A stretch of DNA of 64,000 bases from Deltaproteobacteria bacterium (GTDB taxonomy: Bacteria; Desulfobacterota; Syntrophia; Syntrophales; Smithellaceae): NCBI GenBank assembly GCA_022703375.1, contig JAKLDS010000004.1:1-64000 (forward strand). Direction: 5' to 3'. Numbering within the stretch: position 1 is the first letter of the stretch; each line of letters opens with the position of its first letter. This document shows, piece by piece, positions 18,685 to 28,728 of the stretch. Made by a program: the position numbers and the translations under genes. A model generated the notes under the pieces. It worked only from the letters and a program-made list of their open reading frames with translations. It had not been told where the DNA came from and did not search any database.

Positions 18685-18699
18685 AATTAAACCTCCCTT

Positions 18700-19572
18700 T
18701 TACAATCCACGCAAATACTCCGGTCTGATCCGGTTTAAATCTTTGCGGCTGAGAACGGAACTGATTTTATCAAGCACCATTTCTTTTTGCCGCGGCAAGT
18801 AAGCCTTTACCGGTAAATAATTGGAGGCATGATTGGAAGTAAAATAGCAATCTGTAAAATTGGCATTGCTGATGATGAGCTGTAATTCCCGGATAAACCC
18901 GAACTGATCCGGCAAAACAAATTTACCGGCCATGTAATCATGATAAAGAGGTGACTGAGGCACCAGCATGAGTGTCAGGGCACCGGCATAGTCCGGATCG
19001 ATATCGCTTAAGATGCGCGCCGTATCCAGAGCATGACTGATACTCATTTCGACGCCCCCCAGACCCAATATTACCGTTACAGAAAGGGTAATGCCGGCCT
19101 CTTTGACCCGCCTTGCTGCATCTACGAGATCATGATAATTAACGCCCTTATTGATTTTCTTCAGCAGTTCCTCGTTGCCGGTTTCGACACCAAGATAAAT
19201 TATTTTTAAACCGAGTTTGCGCAATTGTATTAATTCTGCCGTCGTTTTTCTTAAAATGCTTTTAGCGTTGGCATAAGTGCCAATTCTTTTTACGCCTCTG
19301 ATATTCTCGTTAATCAGTTTCAGTATTTCCTCAAGTCGCGCTTGAGGAATTATCAGGGCATCGCCGTCACACAAGAACACTTTTTCACTATATCCGTAAG
19401 ACGCCGCTTCCCGAATATCGTTTTTTATTTTTTCTATCGGCTTTATTTTAAATTTTTTCTCACGATAAGTGCCGCAAAAGGTGCATTTATTATGCGAACA
19501 TCCTAACGTAACCTGCAGCAGGAGACTGTAGGCTTCACTGGGCGGTCTTATTATTATTCCTTCATAATCCAT
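18700..19572 (-). CDS. Radical SAM protein of unknown specificity
   Basis: This 290-residue protein has the radical SAM cluster motif CSHNKCTFC (residues about 25-33, CxxxxCxxC-like spacing with the FC ending). The GTYREKKF segment follows, and further conserved blocks are FLCDGDALI, YLGVETGNEELL and VTVILGLGG. It is a single-domain enzyme without a B12-binding or TRAM domain. A neighbouring substrate gene is not evident, so no reaction is assigned. Proteins of this look are often annotated as coproporphyrinogen-like or Elp3-related, and neither is supported here. The start codon directly abuts the terminal repeat of a MITE-like element, and no ribosome site is visible. Confidence 0.8.
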   Translation of the reverse strand: MDYEGIIIRPPSEAYSLLLQVTLGCSHNKCTFCGTYREKKFKIKPIEKIKNDIREAASYGYSEKVFLCDGDALIIPQARLEEILKLINENIRGVKRIGTYANAKSILRKTTAELIQLRKLGLKIIYLGVETGNEELLKKINKGVNYHDLVDAARRVKEAGITLSVTVILGLGGVEMSISHALDTARILSDIDPDYAGALTLMLVPQSPLYHDYMAGKFVLPDQFGFIRELQLIISNANFTDCYFTSNHASNYLPVKAYLPRQKEMVLDKISSVLSRKDLNRIRPEYLRGL

Positions 19573-19725
19573 ATAATACCAATTCTAAATCAAAGCGCTA
19601 TTTTTTTTGGTGGAGCCTGTCTCGATGAAAATCGGGATCTTCAGCATCCTCAACGTATGTATAATACGCCTCGTCGCTTCCTCCTAGCCGCCTCAACATC
19701 ATCTTTGATTTAGGAATGGTATTAT
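19573..19725. mobile_element. MITE-like palindromic element, 153 bp
   Basis: The ends are 23-base inverted repeats, ATAATACCAATTCTAAATCAAAG at 19573-19595 as read in two parts, and its near-complement at 19703-19725, matching at 21 of 23 positions. No ORF is inside. The core holds the phrase AACGTATGTATAATACGCC. Structure and size fit a non-autonomous miniature transposable element. No transposase source is in the window. Confidence 0.6.
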
Positions 19726-19848
19726 TTTAGAAAAATGGCAGAAGCATAAAAAGCTCAATTTTAATCATGCGCCTTTTCTTCAAACCAAACACCATCGTTT
19801 GTTAATATGCCTAATTATTACCAAAAAATCAAGTTTCACCTGAAACAC

Positions 19849-19880
19849 AAAAAAAGGGAGTCAGTATGTTACTGACTCCC
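19849..19880 (-). terminator. Rho-independent terminator of the tRNA-Val/tRNA-Asp transcript
   Basis: On the minus strand GGGAGTCAGTA pairs with TACTGACTCCC and is followed by seven T residues. It lies 10 bases past tRNA-Asp. Confidence 0.9.
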
Positions 19881-19890
19881 TGTGATTTTC

Positions 19891-19967
19891 TGGCGGGGCC
19901 GATGGGACTTGAACCCACGCCCTCCGGCGTGACAGGCCGGCGTTATAACCAACTTAACTACGACCCC
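19891..19967 (-). tRNA. tRNA-Asp (GTC)
   Basis: This 77-nt cloverleaf has acceptor GGGGTCG pairing with CGGCCCC, anticodon loop CTGTCAC (anticodon GTC), a standard T arm and an encoded CCA. It lies 49 bases after tRNA-Val on the same transcript. Confidence 0.96.
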
Positions 19968-20016
19968 AAAAAATCATTTATCTTTTGTGCTGATTTCCAT
20001 AAATCAGCAATTTATC

Positions 20017-20092
20017 TGGTAGGCGGGACAGGACTTGAACCTGTGGCATCCACGGTGTAAGCGTGGCGCTCTTCCAGCTGAGCTACCCGCCC
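20017..20092 (-). tRNA. tRNA-Val (TAC)
   Basis: This 76-nt cloverleaf has anticodon loop CTTACAC (anticodon TAC) on a CCACG/CGTGG stem, an encoded CCA and a wobble G1-T72 pair at the acceptor end. It is the first tRNA of a two-gene transcript with tRNA-Asp. Confidence 0.96.
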
Positions 20093-20116
20093 GCAACGCC
20101 TGGAAACAGTTTGAGG

Positions 20117-20145
20117 CTTCTAGCAACATTGCAATTTATTGTCAA
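20117..20145 (-). promoter_or_regulatory. Candidate promoter of the tRNA-Val/tRNA-Asp transcript
   Basis: On the minus strand TTGACA (20140-20145) and TAGAAG (20117-20122) are 17 bases apart, about 25 bases ahead of tRNA-Val and just downstream of the lon stop. The -10 is weak. Confidence 0.5.
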
Positions 20146-20159
20146 GCCATAAATAATTA

Positions 20160-22577
20160 TCAGTTCACCGACTGGACATTAACATTGCTTTCCGACGTCA
20201 GTGCGGCGCCAAATTTGTCTTCCCCTTTGACAAAAGCAATATCCAAAACTTCATCTATATGCTCGACAAAAATGATTTCCAGCGCGCTTTGCACGTTATG
20301 TGGCACTTCCGCGATATCTTTTTCATTATCCTTAGGAATAATGACGGTTTTAATATTTCCCCGGTGTGCGGCCAGTAATTTCTCCTTGAGGCCGCCGATG
20401 GGCAGCACCCTGCCCCGCAATGTAATTTCACCGGTCATAGCCAGATCGGCGCGCACTTTTTTCCTCATTAACACTGATGCAATGGAAGTTGCCATCGCAA
20501 TACCGGCAGAGGGACCATCCTTGGGAATAGCGCCTTCCGGCACATGAACATGAACGTCAATTTTCTTATAGAAGTTCTTTGCCAGACCGAATCTTTCCGC
20601 GCGCGCTCTGATATAAGTAAGAGCCGCCTGCACTGATTCCTGCATGACATCACCCAGTTTTCCGGTCATCACCATCTTGCCTGTTCCTTCCATAATGGAT
20701 GACTCAATGGTCAGCAGTTCACCTCCCACTTCCGTCCAGGCCAGACCGATAACCAGACCAACTTCGTCCTTCCCTTCCGTCTCTCCATGCCGGAATTTAG
20801 GCACTCCCAGGTATTTCGGTATGGCGCGGGATGATATTTCCAGCACTTTTTTACCACTGCCGTTGCTGACTATTTCTTTGGCGACTTTGCGGCAGATAGA
20901 AGCTATTTCTCTTTCCAGATTCCGCACCCCCGCCTCCCGGGTATACTGCCGGATAATGCGCAACAGGCCTGTTTTGGTAAATTCAATATTTTCCGGTTTC
21001 AAGCCATTGGCTTCCATTTCTTTTGTGACAAGAAATTTTTTCGCTATCTGCAGCTTCTCCTGCTCTGTATAACCGGCGATGCGAATTACTTCCATTCGAT
21101 CCTGCAGGGGCGCCGGTATTGTCTGCAATACATTCGCCGTAGTAATAAACATGATATCCGACAAATCGTAATCAACATCAAGATAATTGTCATTAAAAGC
21201 TACATTCTGCTCCGGATCAAGGACTTCGAGCAGTGCAGAAGACGGATCACCCCGGAAATCGGACGTCAGTTTATCAACTTCATCCAGGCAAAAAACCGGA
21301 TTATTGGAACCGGCTTTCTTGAGTGATTGAATTATTTTTCCCGGCAGCGCTCCGATATAAGTCCGGCGATGTCCGCGGATTTCGGCTTCATCCCTTACTC
21401 CACCCAGCGAAATCCGGGCGAATTTCCGGTTCGTTGCCCTAGCCACCGATTTTGCTATTGATGTTTTCCCCACACCGGGAGGCCCCACCAAACATAAAAT
21501 CGGACCCTTATTTTTTTTAACCAGCGACTGGACAGCCAGATACTCGATGATGCGCTCTTTAACTTTTTTCAGACCGTAATGATCTTCTTCCAGCATGGCT
21601 TCCGATTCCTTGAGAGTGTACTTGTTTTCCGTCTTATCGCCCCAGGGCATATCCAGAATCCAGTCAATATAATTTCTTACTACTGTCGCTTCGGCTGACA
21701 TGGGAGCCATCATTTGCAGTTTTTTGATTTCCTGCCGGACTTTTTTCAATGCTTCTTCGGAAAGTTTCTTCTGTTTGAGCCTCTTTTCCAGCTCGTTAAC
21801 CTCATTGCGGAAATCATCCTTTTCACCCATTTCCTTTTGAATAGCCCGCATCTGTTCATTGAGATAATAATCCTTCTGGGTTTTCTCCATCTGCTTTTTA
21901 ACGCGTCTTTTAATTTTTTCTTCAACCTGCAGAATTTCGATTTCCGACAGCATCAGGGAGTAAATAGCCTCCAGCCGTTCACTGATGTTGATTATCTCCA
22001 TTATTTTCTGCTTGTCTTCCAGCTTGACATTGAGATGAGTAACAACGACATCGGCCAGTTTGGAGGCCTCTTCAATCGCCGCAATCGTCCCCATCATTTC
22101 CACCTGAATTTTCTTACTCAACTTCAAATAGAGTTCGAATGATTCCTTGATGCTGCGCATCAGCGCCTGTTTTTTGACATCGTTATGATCGTCATAATCT
22201 TCCATCTCTTTTACTTTGACGAGAAAGAAATCTTCGTTGCGCAGGTATTCCTTTATCTCGCCGCGCATCTTGCCTTCGACAAGCACCTTGACCGTCCCAT
22301 CGGGCAGTCTTAACAATTGAATAATTATGCCGATAGTCCCGATATTATAGATGTCTTCCTGCAGTGGATCATCTTTTTTGGCATTTTTCTGCGCCACCAT
22401 GAAAATGCCCTTTTCATATTTCATGGCTGATTCCAGCGCGGCTATTGATTTTTCGCGACCGACAAACAACGGCACTATCATGTGCGGAAAGACAACAACA
22501 TCCCGCAGCGGCAGCAGAGGAATCACTACTGCTTTTTCATTTTCATCGTTAAATTTATTTTCGTCAAATATAGCCAT
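20160..22577 (-). CDS. lon: ATP-dependent protease Lon
   Basis: This 805-residue protein has the full LonA layout: an N-terminal substrate domain (about 15-210), a coiled-coil stretch (about 215-300), an AAA+ module with Walker [10 protein letters not shown] (about 370) and Walker [11 protein letters not shown], and a C-terminal Ser-Lys protease domain. The catalytic Ser lies in [13 protein letters not shown] and the Lys in [13 protein letters not shown]. It degrades damaged and regulatory proteins in the cytosol. It follows clpX by nine bases at the end of tig-clpP-clpX-lon. I saw no HrcA/CIRCE or sigma-32-type element in the gaps. Confidence 0.97.
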   Translation of the reverse strand: MAIFDENKFNDENEKAVVIPLLPLRDVVVFPHMIVPLFVGREKSIAALESAMKYEKGIFMVAQKNAKKDDPLQEDIYNIGTIGIIIQLLRLPDGTVKVLVEGKMRGEIKEYLRNEDFFLVKVKEMEDYDDHNDVKKQALMRSIKESFELYLKLSKKIQVEMMGTIAAIEEASKLADVVVTHLNVKLEDKQKIMEIINISERLEAIYSLMLSEIEILQVEEKIKRRVKKQMEKTQKDYYLNEQMRAIQKEMGEKDDFRNEVNELEKRLKQKKLSEEALKKVRQEIKKLQMMAPMSAEATVVRNYIDWILDMPWGDKTENKYTLKESEAMLEEDHYGLKKVKERIIEYLAVQSLVKKNKGPILCLVGPPGVGKTSIAKSVARATNRKFARISLGGVRDEAEIRGHRRTYIGALPGKIIQSLKKAGSNNPVFCLDEVDKLTSDFRGDPSSALLEVLDPEQNVAFNDNYLDVDYDLSDIMFITTANVLQTIPAPLQDRMEVIRIAGYTEQEKLQIAKKFLVTKEMEANGLKPENIEFTKTGLLRIIRQYTREAGVRNLEREIASICRKVAKEIVSNGSGKKVLEISSRAIPKYLGVPKFRHGETEGKDEVGLVIGLAWTEVGGELLTIESSIMEGTGKMVMTGKLGDVMQESVQAALTYIRARAERFGLAKNFYKKIDVHVHVPEGAIPKDGPSAGIAMATSIASVLMRKKVRADLAMTGEITLRGRVLPIGGLKEKLLAAHRGNIKTVIIPKDNEKDIAEVPHNVQSALEIIFVEHIDEVLDIAFVKGEDKFGAALTSESNVNVQSVN

Positions 22578-22586
22578 ATTATACTC

Positions 22587-23849
22587 TTATGCGGATTCTG
22601 ATTTATTTTCCAATAACAATATCGGTATTTCTTTGTTTAAAACTACATCTTCACTGATAACACATTCTTTGACGTCCCGCCGCGAAGGTATGTCATACAT
22701 CACTTCGAGCATTGTATTTTCCAGAATCGAACGCAAACCACGTGCTCCCGATTTCCGCTCCATCGCCAGCTTTGCTACAGCGCGCAGAGCGCCATCGGTG
22801 AATTTCAAATTGACATTTTCCAGCTGGAACAATTTCTTGTACTGTTTGATGATGGAATCCTTCGGTTCGACCAGTATTTTAATCAAAGCATCTTCATCGA
22901 GGTCTTCCAGAGTGGCGATGACGGGAAGACGTCCGATAAATTCCGGGATTAAACCGAATTTCAGTAAATCTTCCGGACGGACTTCCGCCAGCAGCTCACC
23001 TGACCTTTTTTCCTTCTTGCTTTTTACCTCAGCGCCGAAACCCATGGTATTGACGCCGATACGTTTAGCAATAATGTTTTCCAGATCATTAAATGCTCCG
23101 CCGCAGATGAATAAAATATTTGTTGTATCTACCTGAATAAATTCCTGTTGCGGATGCTTTCGTCCGCCCTTCGGCGGTATATTGGCCATAGTTCCTTCCA
23201 TAATTTTCAAGAGAGCCTGTTGAACTCCTTCGCCGGAAACATCCCGGGTAATGGAAGGGTTGCCTGATTTTTTGGCAATTTTATCTATTTCATCAATATA
23301 AACAATTCCTTTGGAGGCGCGTGTTACATCGTAATCAGCATTTTGCAGTAAACTGAGAATGATATTTTCCACATCTTCGCCCACATAACCTGCTTCCGTC
23401 AGGGTTGTCGCATCGGCAATGGTAAACGGGACATTGAGCATTTTAGCCAGTGTCTTGGCCAGCAGCGTTTTCCCGGAACCGGTGGGACCGATTAAAATCA
23501 CATTACTTTTTTGAATTTCGACGCCGTCAGGGTTTACGTGGGAGAACAACCTTTTATAATGATTATAAACAGATACGGAAAGAATCTTCTTTGTTTTTTC
23601 CTGACCGATAACGTACTGATCCAAAAATTTTTTAATTTCCTGTGGTTCCGGCAGAGAACTTTTGGCGTCCTGCTCGATTGTCTTGGTTTCATCTTCCTCG
23701 ACAATACAGCGACAAAGCTCGATGCATTCATCACAGATATAGGCGGTTGGACCGGCAACAAGCTTTCTTACCTCTGTTTGCATTTTTCCGCAAAATGAAC
23801 AAAAGAGCATTCCCTGCCCCATCCGGTTGTCTTTACTTTTTTTAATCAC
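22587..23849 (-). CDS. clpX: ATP-dependent Clp protease ATP-binding subunit ClpX
   Basis: This 420-residue AAA+ unfoldase has the N-terminal C4 zinc finger (CSFCGK ... CDECIELC, residues about 17-46). Walker [16 protein letters not shown] (about 125), Walker [11 protein letters not shown] and a sensor-2 region GARGLR follow. It unfolds substrates and feeds them to ClpP. The start is GTG 23847-23849 with AAGGAG nine bases upstream. An ATG nine codons later lacks a ribosome site. It lies between clpP and lon, in the standard order. Confidence 0.97.
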   Translation of the reverse strand: MIKKSKDNRMGQGMLFCSFCGKMQTEVRKLVAGPTAYICDECIELCRCIVEEDETKTIEQDAKSSLPEPQEIKKFLDQYVIGQEKTKKILSVSVYNHYKRLFSHVNPDGVEIQKSNVILIGPTGSGKTLLAKTLAKMLNVPFTIADATTLTEAGYVGEDVENIILSLLQNADYDVTRASKGIVYIDEIDKIAKKSGNPSITRDVSGEGVQQALLKIMEGTMANIPPKGGRKHPQQEFIQVDTTNILFICGGAFNDLENIIAKRIGVNTMGFGAEVKSKKEKRSGELLAEVRPEDLLKFGLIPEFIGRLPVIATLEDLDEDALIKILVEPKDSIIKQYKKLFQLENVNLKFTDGALRAVAKLAMERKSGARGLRSILENTMLEVMYDIPSRRDVKECVISEDVVLNKEIPILLLENKSESA

Positions 23850-23862
23850 TATCAGCTGCTCC

Positions 23863-24465
23863 TTATTTTTTTACATTTTCGGGATGTTTTTTAATTACTA
23901 TTTCGTCAATCAATCCGTAATCTTTAGCCTGCTGGCTTGTCATGTAATAATCCCGTTCCGTATCATTCATTATTTTGGCCAGATCCTGTCCGGTCAATTT
24001 TGCCAGCATATTGTTTAATTCCACTTTTAATCTGAGTATTTCCCTGGCCTGGATATCAATATCCGTCGCCTGTCCCTGAAAGCCTCCCAGCGGCTGATGA
24101 ATGAGGATGCGCGAATGCGGCAAAGCGGATCTTTTCCCTTTAGCTCCGGCGGCTAAAAGAAGTGCGCCCATACTGGCTGCCTGCCCCATGCAGACAGTGG
24201 CAACAGGACATTTAATGTATTGCATCGTATCATAAATTGCAAGTCCGGAACTGACATGCCCGCCCGGAGAATTAAGATAAAAAAATATTTCCTTATCGGG
24301 ATCTTCCGATTCCAGATAGAGCATCTGCGCTACAATCAGGTTTGCTACGTTATCATCGATTGCAGTACCCAGAAAGATAATCCGATCCTTTAAAAGACGC
24401 GAATAAATGTCAAACGCCCTTTCGCCGCGTCCATCCTGCTCTACAACCATAGGAATTAATGTCAC
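23863..24465 (-). CDS. clpP: ATP-dependent Clp protease proteolytic subunit ClpP
   Basis: This 200-residue protein is of normal ClpP length. The catalytic Ser98 is in [12 protein letters not shown], His123 in [10 protein letters not shown], and the Asp in the DTERDYYMT stretch. It forms the 14-mer proteolytic chamber that works with ClpX. The start is GTG with GGAGG seven bases upstream, and it overlaps the tig stop by four bases (GTGA), which suggests coupled translation of trigger factor and ClpP. Confidence 0.97.
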   Translation of the reverse strand: MTLIPMVVEQDGRGERAFDIYSRLLKDRIIFLGTAIDDNVANLIVAQMLYLESEDPDKEIFFYLNSPGGHVSSGLAIYDTMQYIKCPVATVCMGQAASMGALLLAAGAKGKRSALPHSRILIHQPLGGFQGQATDIDIQAREILRLKVELNNMLAKLTGQDLAKIMNDTERDYYMTSQQAKDYGLIDEIVIKKHPENVKK

Positions 24466-25787
24466 TTTTCGACCTCCGCACTCATTCCGACTTTTTCAAT
24501 AACTTTTATACTGGCATTTTGTTCGATAAAGTCAAACACCTTTTTCTGCAGTAAATCCGAGCGTAAATTTTCTTTTTTATCTTCTTTCTCATATGCTTTT
24601 TTCAGCAAATCATAATCACGGCCGTGTTTTTTCGCCAAGTCACGGATGTGGCTGTCAATCTCGGCATCGGTAATGGTAAAAGATTCTCTTTCTGATATTT
24701 TTTTCAGGATTAAAAACGAGCGAACTATTTTCACTGCTTCTTCTTTATATTTGTCATGCATTTGAATACTGAATTCAGTTGCGTTTTTTTCATCCATGCC
24801 AGCCTTCGTCATGCGATTGCGTGTATCGGCCATCATGTAATAAATCTGTTTTTCCACCAGCGCAGACGGAGCCTCGAAATCGTTGACCACCAGCAGTTTT
24901 TCCATTATGCTATTCTGCAATCTGCCCTCCGCCAGTTTAACGCTTTCTTCTTCCAGCGATTTACGGACATCATTCTTCAAATCATCGAGCGAGCTGTATT
25001 TATCAAAATTTTTTATAAAGTTTTCATCAATTTCCGGCAGTTTTTTCTCTTTGATATTTTTTATTTCCACATGAAAAACCGCTTCTTTTCCGGCAAATTT
25101 CTTTTCCTGGTAATCCTCGGGAAAATTCACTTTAATATCAGAGGCTTCAGCCTTTTTCATGCCAACCAGCTGCTCTTCAAATCCGGGGATGAATCTTTTC
25201 GATCCTACTTCCAGAAGATAATTATCAGCTTTCATTTCTTTCAGCGATTCACCATCAACGCTACCGGCAAAATCAATCGTGACAAAATCACCTGCAATCA
25301 CGGCCCGATCATCGGTGACTTCCTCCATTGTCGCAAACATTTGTTTAATCTGATTGAGTCTGGACGTCAGATCATCATCGGTAATTGCAATTTTTTCTTT
25401 CTCCAGTTCCATCCCCTTATAGCCCTGCGGCTCAAACTGCGGCTCAATTTCAAAAGAAGCGGAAAACGAAAACGGGGTATTTTCCTTAATTCCTTGCTGA
25501 TCGACATCCGGCTGGGACAGCGGTGACATTTTTCGCTCATCAATGCCCTGCCAATAATACTTATTGATTATATTGGAAATTGTTTCTTCTTCGACATGTT
25601 CTTTGAAATATTTTTCCAGTACCTGGCGCGGAATTTTGCCCGGTCGGAAACCTTTGATTTTTGCTTTTTTGCCGACTTCACGATAGACATTATCCAGCTC
25701 ATCTTTAACTTCATTCCAGGGTATTTCAAATGACAGCTTCTTCCTGACGGGGCTGATATCTTCCATTTTTATTGCTGCTTCGCTCAC
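24462..25787 (-). CDS. tig: Trigger factor (ribosome-associated chaperone/PPIase)
   Basis: This 441-residue protein has the three trigger-factor domains. The N-terminal ribosome-binding domain has the signature [16 protein letters not shown] (about residues 45-60), matching the GFRxGKxP motif. A central FKBP-type PPIase domain (about 155-245) contains [16 protein letters not shown] helical C-terminal chaperone arm follows (about 265-430). The start is GTG with GGAG nine bases upstream. It opens the tig-clpP-clpX-lon operon, 40 bases after tRNA-Leu. Confidence 0.96.
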   Translation of the reverse strand: MSEAAIKMEDISPVRKKLSFEIPWNEVKDELDNVYREVGKKAKIKGFRPGKIPRQVLEKYFKEHVEEETISNIINKYYWQGIDERKMSPLSQPDVDQQGIKENTPFSFSASFEIEPQFEPQGYKGMELEKEKIAITDDDLTSRLNQIKQMFATMEEVTDDRAVIAGDFVTIDFAGSVDGESLKEMKADNYLLEVGSKRFIPGFEEQLVGMKKAEASDIKVNFPEDYQEKKFAGKEAVFHVEIKNIKEKKLPEIDENFIKNFDKYSSLDDLKNDVRKSLEEESVKLAEGRLQNSIMEKLLVVNDFEAPSALVEKQIYYMMADTRNRMTKAGMDEKNATEFSIQMHDKYKEEAVKIVRSFLILKKISERESFTITDAEIDSHIRDLAKKHGRDYDLLKKAYEKEDKKENLRSDLLQKKVFDFIEQNASIKVIEKVGMSAEVEK

Positions 25788-25827
25788 TATATTTATCTCC
25801 TTCGTTTCTGATTTTTTCCCAATTATT

Positions 25828-25914
25828 TGGTGCGAGAGAGGGGAGTTGAACCCCTATCCGCGCAAGCGGGCTGGATCCTAAGTCCAGTGCGTCTTCCATT
25901 TCCGCCACTCTCGC
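25828..25914 (-). tRNA. tRNA-Leu (TAG)
   Basis: This 87-nt class II tRNA has a long variable arm (GCCCGCTTGCGCGGA region), anticodon loop CTTAGGA on a CTGGA/TCCAG stem (anticodon TAG, reading CTN codons) and an encoded CCA. It lies between the promoter at 25935 and tig with no terminator between, so tig may be read from the tRNA promoter. Confidence 0.95.
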
Positions 25915-25934
25915 TCGCTTGTAATTTATTGAAA

Positions 25935-25963
25935 TATATATTCATTACCGCTACAATTGTCAA
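25935..25963 (-). promoter_or_regulatory. Sigma-70 promoter of tRNA-Leu (and probably tig-clpPX-lon)
   Basis: On the minus strand TTGACA (25958-25963) and TATATA (25935-25940) are exactly 17 bases apart, about 20 bases ahead of the tRNA 5' end. Confidence 0.75.
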
Positions 25964-26116
25964 CGCTGATTATTTACCTGACCTGACAGGAAATAAGACC
26001 CGGCATTTCCTGCCGGAGCGCCCATGTAATTGATTATAAGCTTTTATGCAAGGAAAATGTCATTTCTGCTTTTGCCTTCCTCTTAGTCATTACGGTCTTG
26101 ACCAAGCAGGGAAACT

Positions 26117-26641
26117 ATGCGAGGAAAAAACATGCGCAGGAAAAACTCTCATACTGGTCTGCAATCCATCGGCGATATTTTAGGCGCCGCCCTGAAAAGA
26201 AAAGGTCTCGCCTCACAAGTCGAAGAAAATGCCCTGCTGAAGCTCTGGCCTGAAGCGGTAGGCAGACAGATTGCGGCAAAAACACAGGCGGACTGTTTGA
26301 AAAACGGCACGCTTTTTGTCCGGACAACATCGTCAATATGGGTGCAGCAGATGCACTTCGTCAAGGAAGAAATACTACGTAAATTAAATGAACTGGCCGG
26401 TAAAAAAAAGGAAATTAAAGATATCCGTTTTACAGTCGGCTACAAGCCTGTCGCCTGTCAGGAAATTACGCCGGATTATCACCCCGGAAAGCAATTTCTG
26501 AAAGAAAGAGACAAAAGGATGATCGCCAGTTGCACAGATACCCTGAGAGATACTGAGCTGGGAAAAATTCTCGCAAGGGTTATGACTCTGGAAATTGCCC
26601 GCCGCCGCGAGATGGAAAAGAAGCAAGTTCAGAAAAAATAG
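26117..26641 (+). CDS. DciA-like DUF721 protein (predicted DnaB helicase loader)
   Basis: This 174-residue protein holds the DUF721/DciA domain at about residues 15-105, recognised by LKRKGLASQVEENALLKLWPEAVG, GRQIAAKTQADCLKNGTLFVRTTSSIWVQQM-type sequence and a KKEIKDIRFTVG end. DciA is the ancestral loader of the replicative helicase in bacteria that lack DnaC or DnaI. Two starts are possible: ATG 26117 after AGGGA, or ATG 26132 after GAGGA. Its last 62 bases overlap the 3' end of the convergent methyltransferase gene. The basic C-terminal tail (RRREMEKKQVQKK) may be variable. Confidence 0.8.
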   Translation: MRGKNMRRKNSHTGLQSIGDILGAALKRKGLASQVEENALLKLWPEAVGRQIAAKTQADCLKNGTLFVRTTSSIWVQQMHFVKEEILRKLNELAGKKKEIKDIRFTVGYKPVACQEITPDYHPGKQFLKERDKRMIASCTDTLRDTELGKILARVMTLEIARRREMEKKQVQKK

Positions 26642-27380
26642 CTTTCATTTCTCCGGTATATTCTTTATTTTTATCGTAAACCAACAACACCGGCTCTATT
26701 GTGAGCTCTTCCCTGCCACCCACCCTGCCTTCCACCAGAACGAATTCCGCTGGCGATGCGCTGTCGGAAAAAACTTGCTTCATTTTTTTGGGCTCAATTT
26801 TATTTTCGCGCATCCAGCAGACAAGGGAAGCCAGTCTGGTTGCCGGATAAATTATAAATGCCCGTCCTTTCGGTTTCAGAAGATATGACGCCGCTTTTAA
26901 AAATTCCCGCACTGAACCTTTAATTTCATGCCGGGCAATAGACTTCTCCCCGTCCGGATTAATTCTTCCCGAAGCTATTTTCCGGTAGGGAGGATTAAAA
27001 ATGACAGCGTCAAAAGAACGGGCGGCAAATATTTTTCTGATTTCCCGCGCATCACCAATCATTATTTTTATTTGGCCGGAGAAATTGTTTATCTCTACAT
27101 TTTTTTGCGCAAGCTCTGCCAGTTCTTCCTGAATTTCCAGTCCAATCACTTTTATCTGCGGCAGACGGGCCGCCAGAATCAGGGATATTATGCCGCTGCC
27201 GCATCCCAGTTCAATGACTTGTGCTTTTGTTTTCAGAGAAATAAAGTGGGCAAGGAGAATGGCGTCCAGGGAAAAGCGGTAACCCCTTTGTTTCTGGTAA
27301 ATCCGCAAGCGGCCATTGACAATTTCATCAAGAGTTTCTTCACTCATAAAGGTATTAATTTCTTTTTTAGAGGCCGTCAT
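26580..27380 (-). CDS. TrmN6-type SAM-dependent methyltransferase (tRNA1(Val) A37 N6-methyltransferase family)
   Basis: This 266-residue protein has an N-terminal LYQKQRGYRFSLDAILLAHF-like segment typical of TrmN6/YfiC. The SAM-binding motif VIELGCGSGIISLILA lies at about residues 54-69 and the adenine-N6 catalytic motif NPPY at about 126-129. Members methylate N6 of A37 in tRNA-Val or similar substrates. The substrate is inferred from family resemblance. The start ATG overlaps the stop of the DUF1015 gene upstream (ATGA). The 3' end overlaps the convergent dciA-like gene by 62 bases. Confidence 0.82.
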   Translation of the reverse strand: MTASKKEINTFMSEETLDEIVNGRLRIYQKQRGYRFSLDAILLAHFISLKTKAQVIELGCGSGIISLILAARLPQIKVIGLEIQEELAELAQKNVEINNFSGQIKIMIGDAREIRKIFAARSFDAVIFNPPYRKIASGRINPDGEKSIARHEIKGSVREFLKAASYLLKPKGRAFIIYPATRLASLVCWMRENKIEPKKMKQVFSDSASPAEFVLVEGRVGGREELTIEPVLLVYDKNKEYTGEMKAIFSELASFPSRGGGQFPES

Positions 27381-28615
27381 ATTTTGTGGACAAACATTCC
27401 ACTCCTGAGTTTCGGTTCAAACCACGTTGACTTGGGGGGCATAATCGCTCCGGCATCGGCAACCCGCATTACCTGCTCAATCGTTGTGGGATATAAGGAA
27501 AAGGAGACGGCATAACCATCCCTGTCCACAAGCTTCTCCAGTTCCGCCATTCCTCTGATACCACCGACAAACTTAATCCTCTCATCCGTGCGCGGGTCAC
27601 TAATTCCCAGAATGGGAGACAAAAGGCAATCCTGCAATATTGCAGCATCCAACCTTTTTACCGGGTCGGCATCAGCAAAAGCGCCTTGCTTAATCGTCAA
27701 TTTATACCATTCACCCGACAAATACATTCCGAAATCATGGAATTGGCGCGGCAATCTGGACTTGAAGTTCTTTTCTATGACGAATTGGGAAGAAATCATT
27801 TTCAGAAACTCATCTTTACTCAAACCATTGAGGTCCTTCACCGCCCGGTTATAATCCATGACAGACAACTCATTATGGGGAAATAAAACAGCCAGCACCT
27901 TTTCATATTCCTTATCTCCGCCAATATCAGTTTTATCGCCCCTGCGCATTCTGGCTACGGAAGAAGCCGCCGCCGCCCGGTGATGTCCATCAGCAATGTA
28001 AAGAAAGTCTAAAGTAGCAAATTCATTTCTGATTTGTTCTATCTGATTTAAGTCACTGATAAGCCATGCCGAATGGATAATTCCGTCATCCGCCGCAAAA
28101 TTATATTCCGGTGTGCCTGCTGTAATCTCACTAACAATTTTATTTAAGCCGGGATTGGCTTTGTAGGTAATAAATACAGGCCCGGTCTGCGCGCTGACAG
28201 TGTTTACATGATTAATCCGGTCTTCTTCCTTATCCCGCCGCGTCAGTTCATGTTTTTTTATTTTCCCCGCATCATATTCAGCAGCACTCACACAGCCGAC
28301 AATTCCCGTCTGGATCCTTTTGTCCATCTGCTGACGGTAAATATAAAAATGCGGCGTTTCATCCTGAATCAAAAATTTTTCCGCAATCAGTCTGTTAAAA
28401 TTCTCCCGTGCTTTTTGATATATCAGATTATCGCCGTCTTTTATTTCCTCCGGCACATCAATCTCTGATTTTTCGACACGCAGAAAGCTCCACGGCTTTC
28501 CCGCTACTATTTTTCTTCCCTCTTCCCTGCTCATGACATCATAGGGCAATGCTGCAACCTGGGCGACAAATTCGCGGGCCGGACGCACCGCTTTAAATGG
28601 TAAAACTAAAGCCAT
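27377..28615 (-). CDS. DUF1015 family protein
   Basis: This 412-residue soluble protein matches the DUF1015 (COG4198) pattern over its whole length. It begins ALVLPFKAVRPAREFV and contains AALPYDVMSREEGR, the segment KKHELTRRDKEEDRINH and the conserved DGHHRAAAASSVAR. Its C-terminus has a NRAVKDLNGLSKDEFL-like region. The function of the family is not established. It is often next to serine or D-3-phosphoglycerate metabolism genes, but none is here. It overlaps the methyltransferase gene by four bases, forming a two-gene operon. AGGAGAT-type sequence precedes the ATG. Confidence 0.85.
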   Translation of the reverse strand: MALVLPFKAVRPAREFVAQVAALPYDVMSREEGRKIVAGKPWSFLRVEKSEIDVPEEIKDGDNLIYQKARENFNRLIAEKFLIQDETPHFYIYRQQMDKRIQTGIVGCVSAAEYDAGKIKKHELTRRDKEEDRINHVNTVSAQTGPVFITYKANPGLNKIVSEITAGTPEYNFAADDGIIHSAWLISDLNQIEQIRNEFATLDFLYIADGHHRAAAASSVARMRRGDKTDIGGDKEYEKVLAVLFPHNELSVMDYNRAVKDLNGLSKDEFLKMISSQFVIEKNFKSRLPRQFHDFGMYLSGEWYKLTIKQGAFADADPVKRLDAAILQDCLLSPILGISDPRTDERIKFVGGIRGMAELEKLVDRDGYAVSFSLYPTTIEQVMRVADAGAIMPPKSTWFEPKLRSGMFVHKI

Positions 28616-28728
28616 AATTAAATCTCCTGTTGCGCCCCTCCTAACATACTGGCATAATCATGGCAACGCAAAAGTGGATACACTGCACCGCGGGGCAATA
28701 ATTCTGATATTTATTTAAGGATAAAAAC

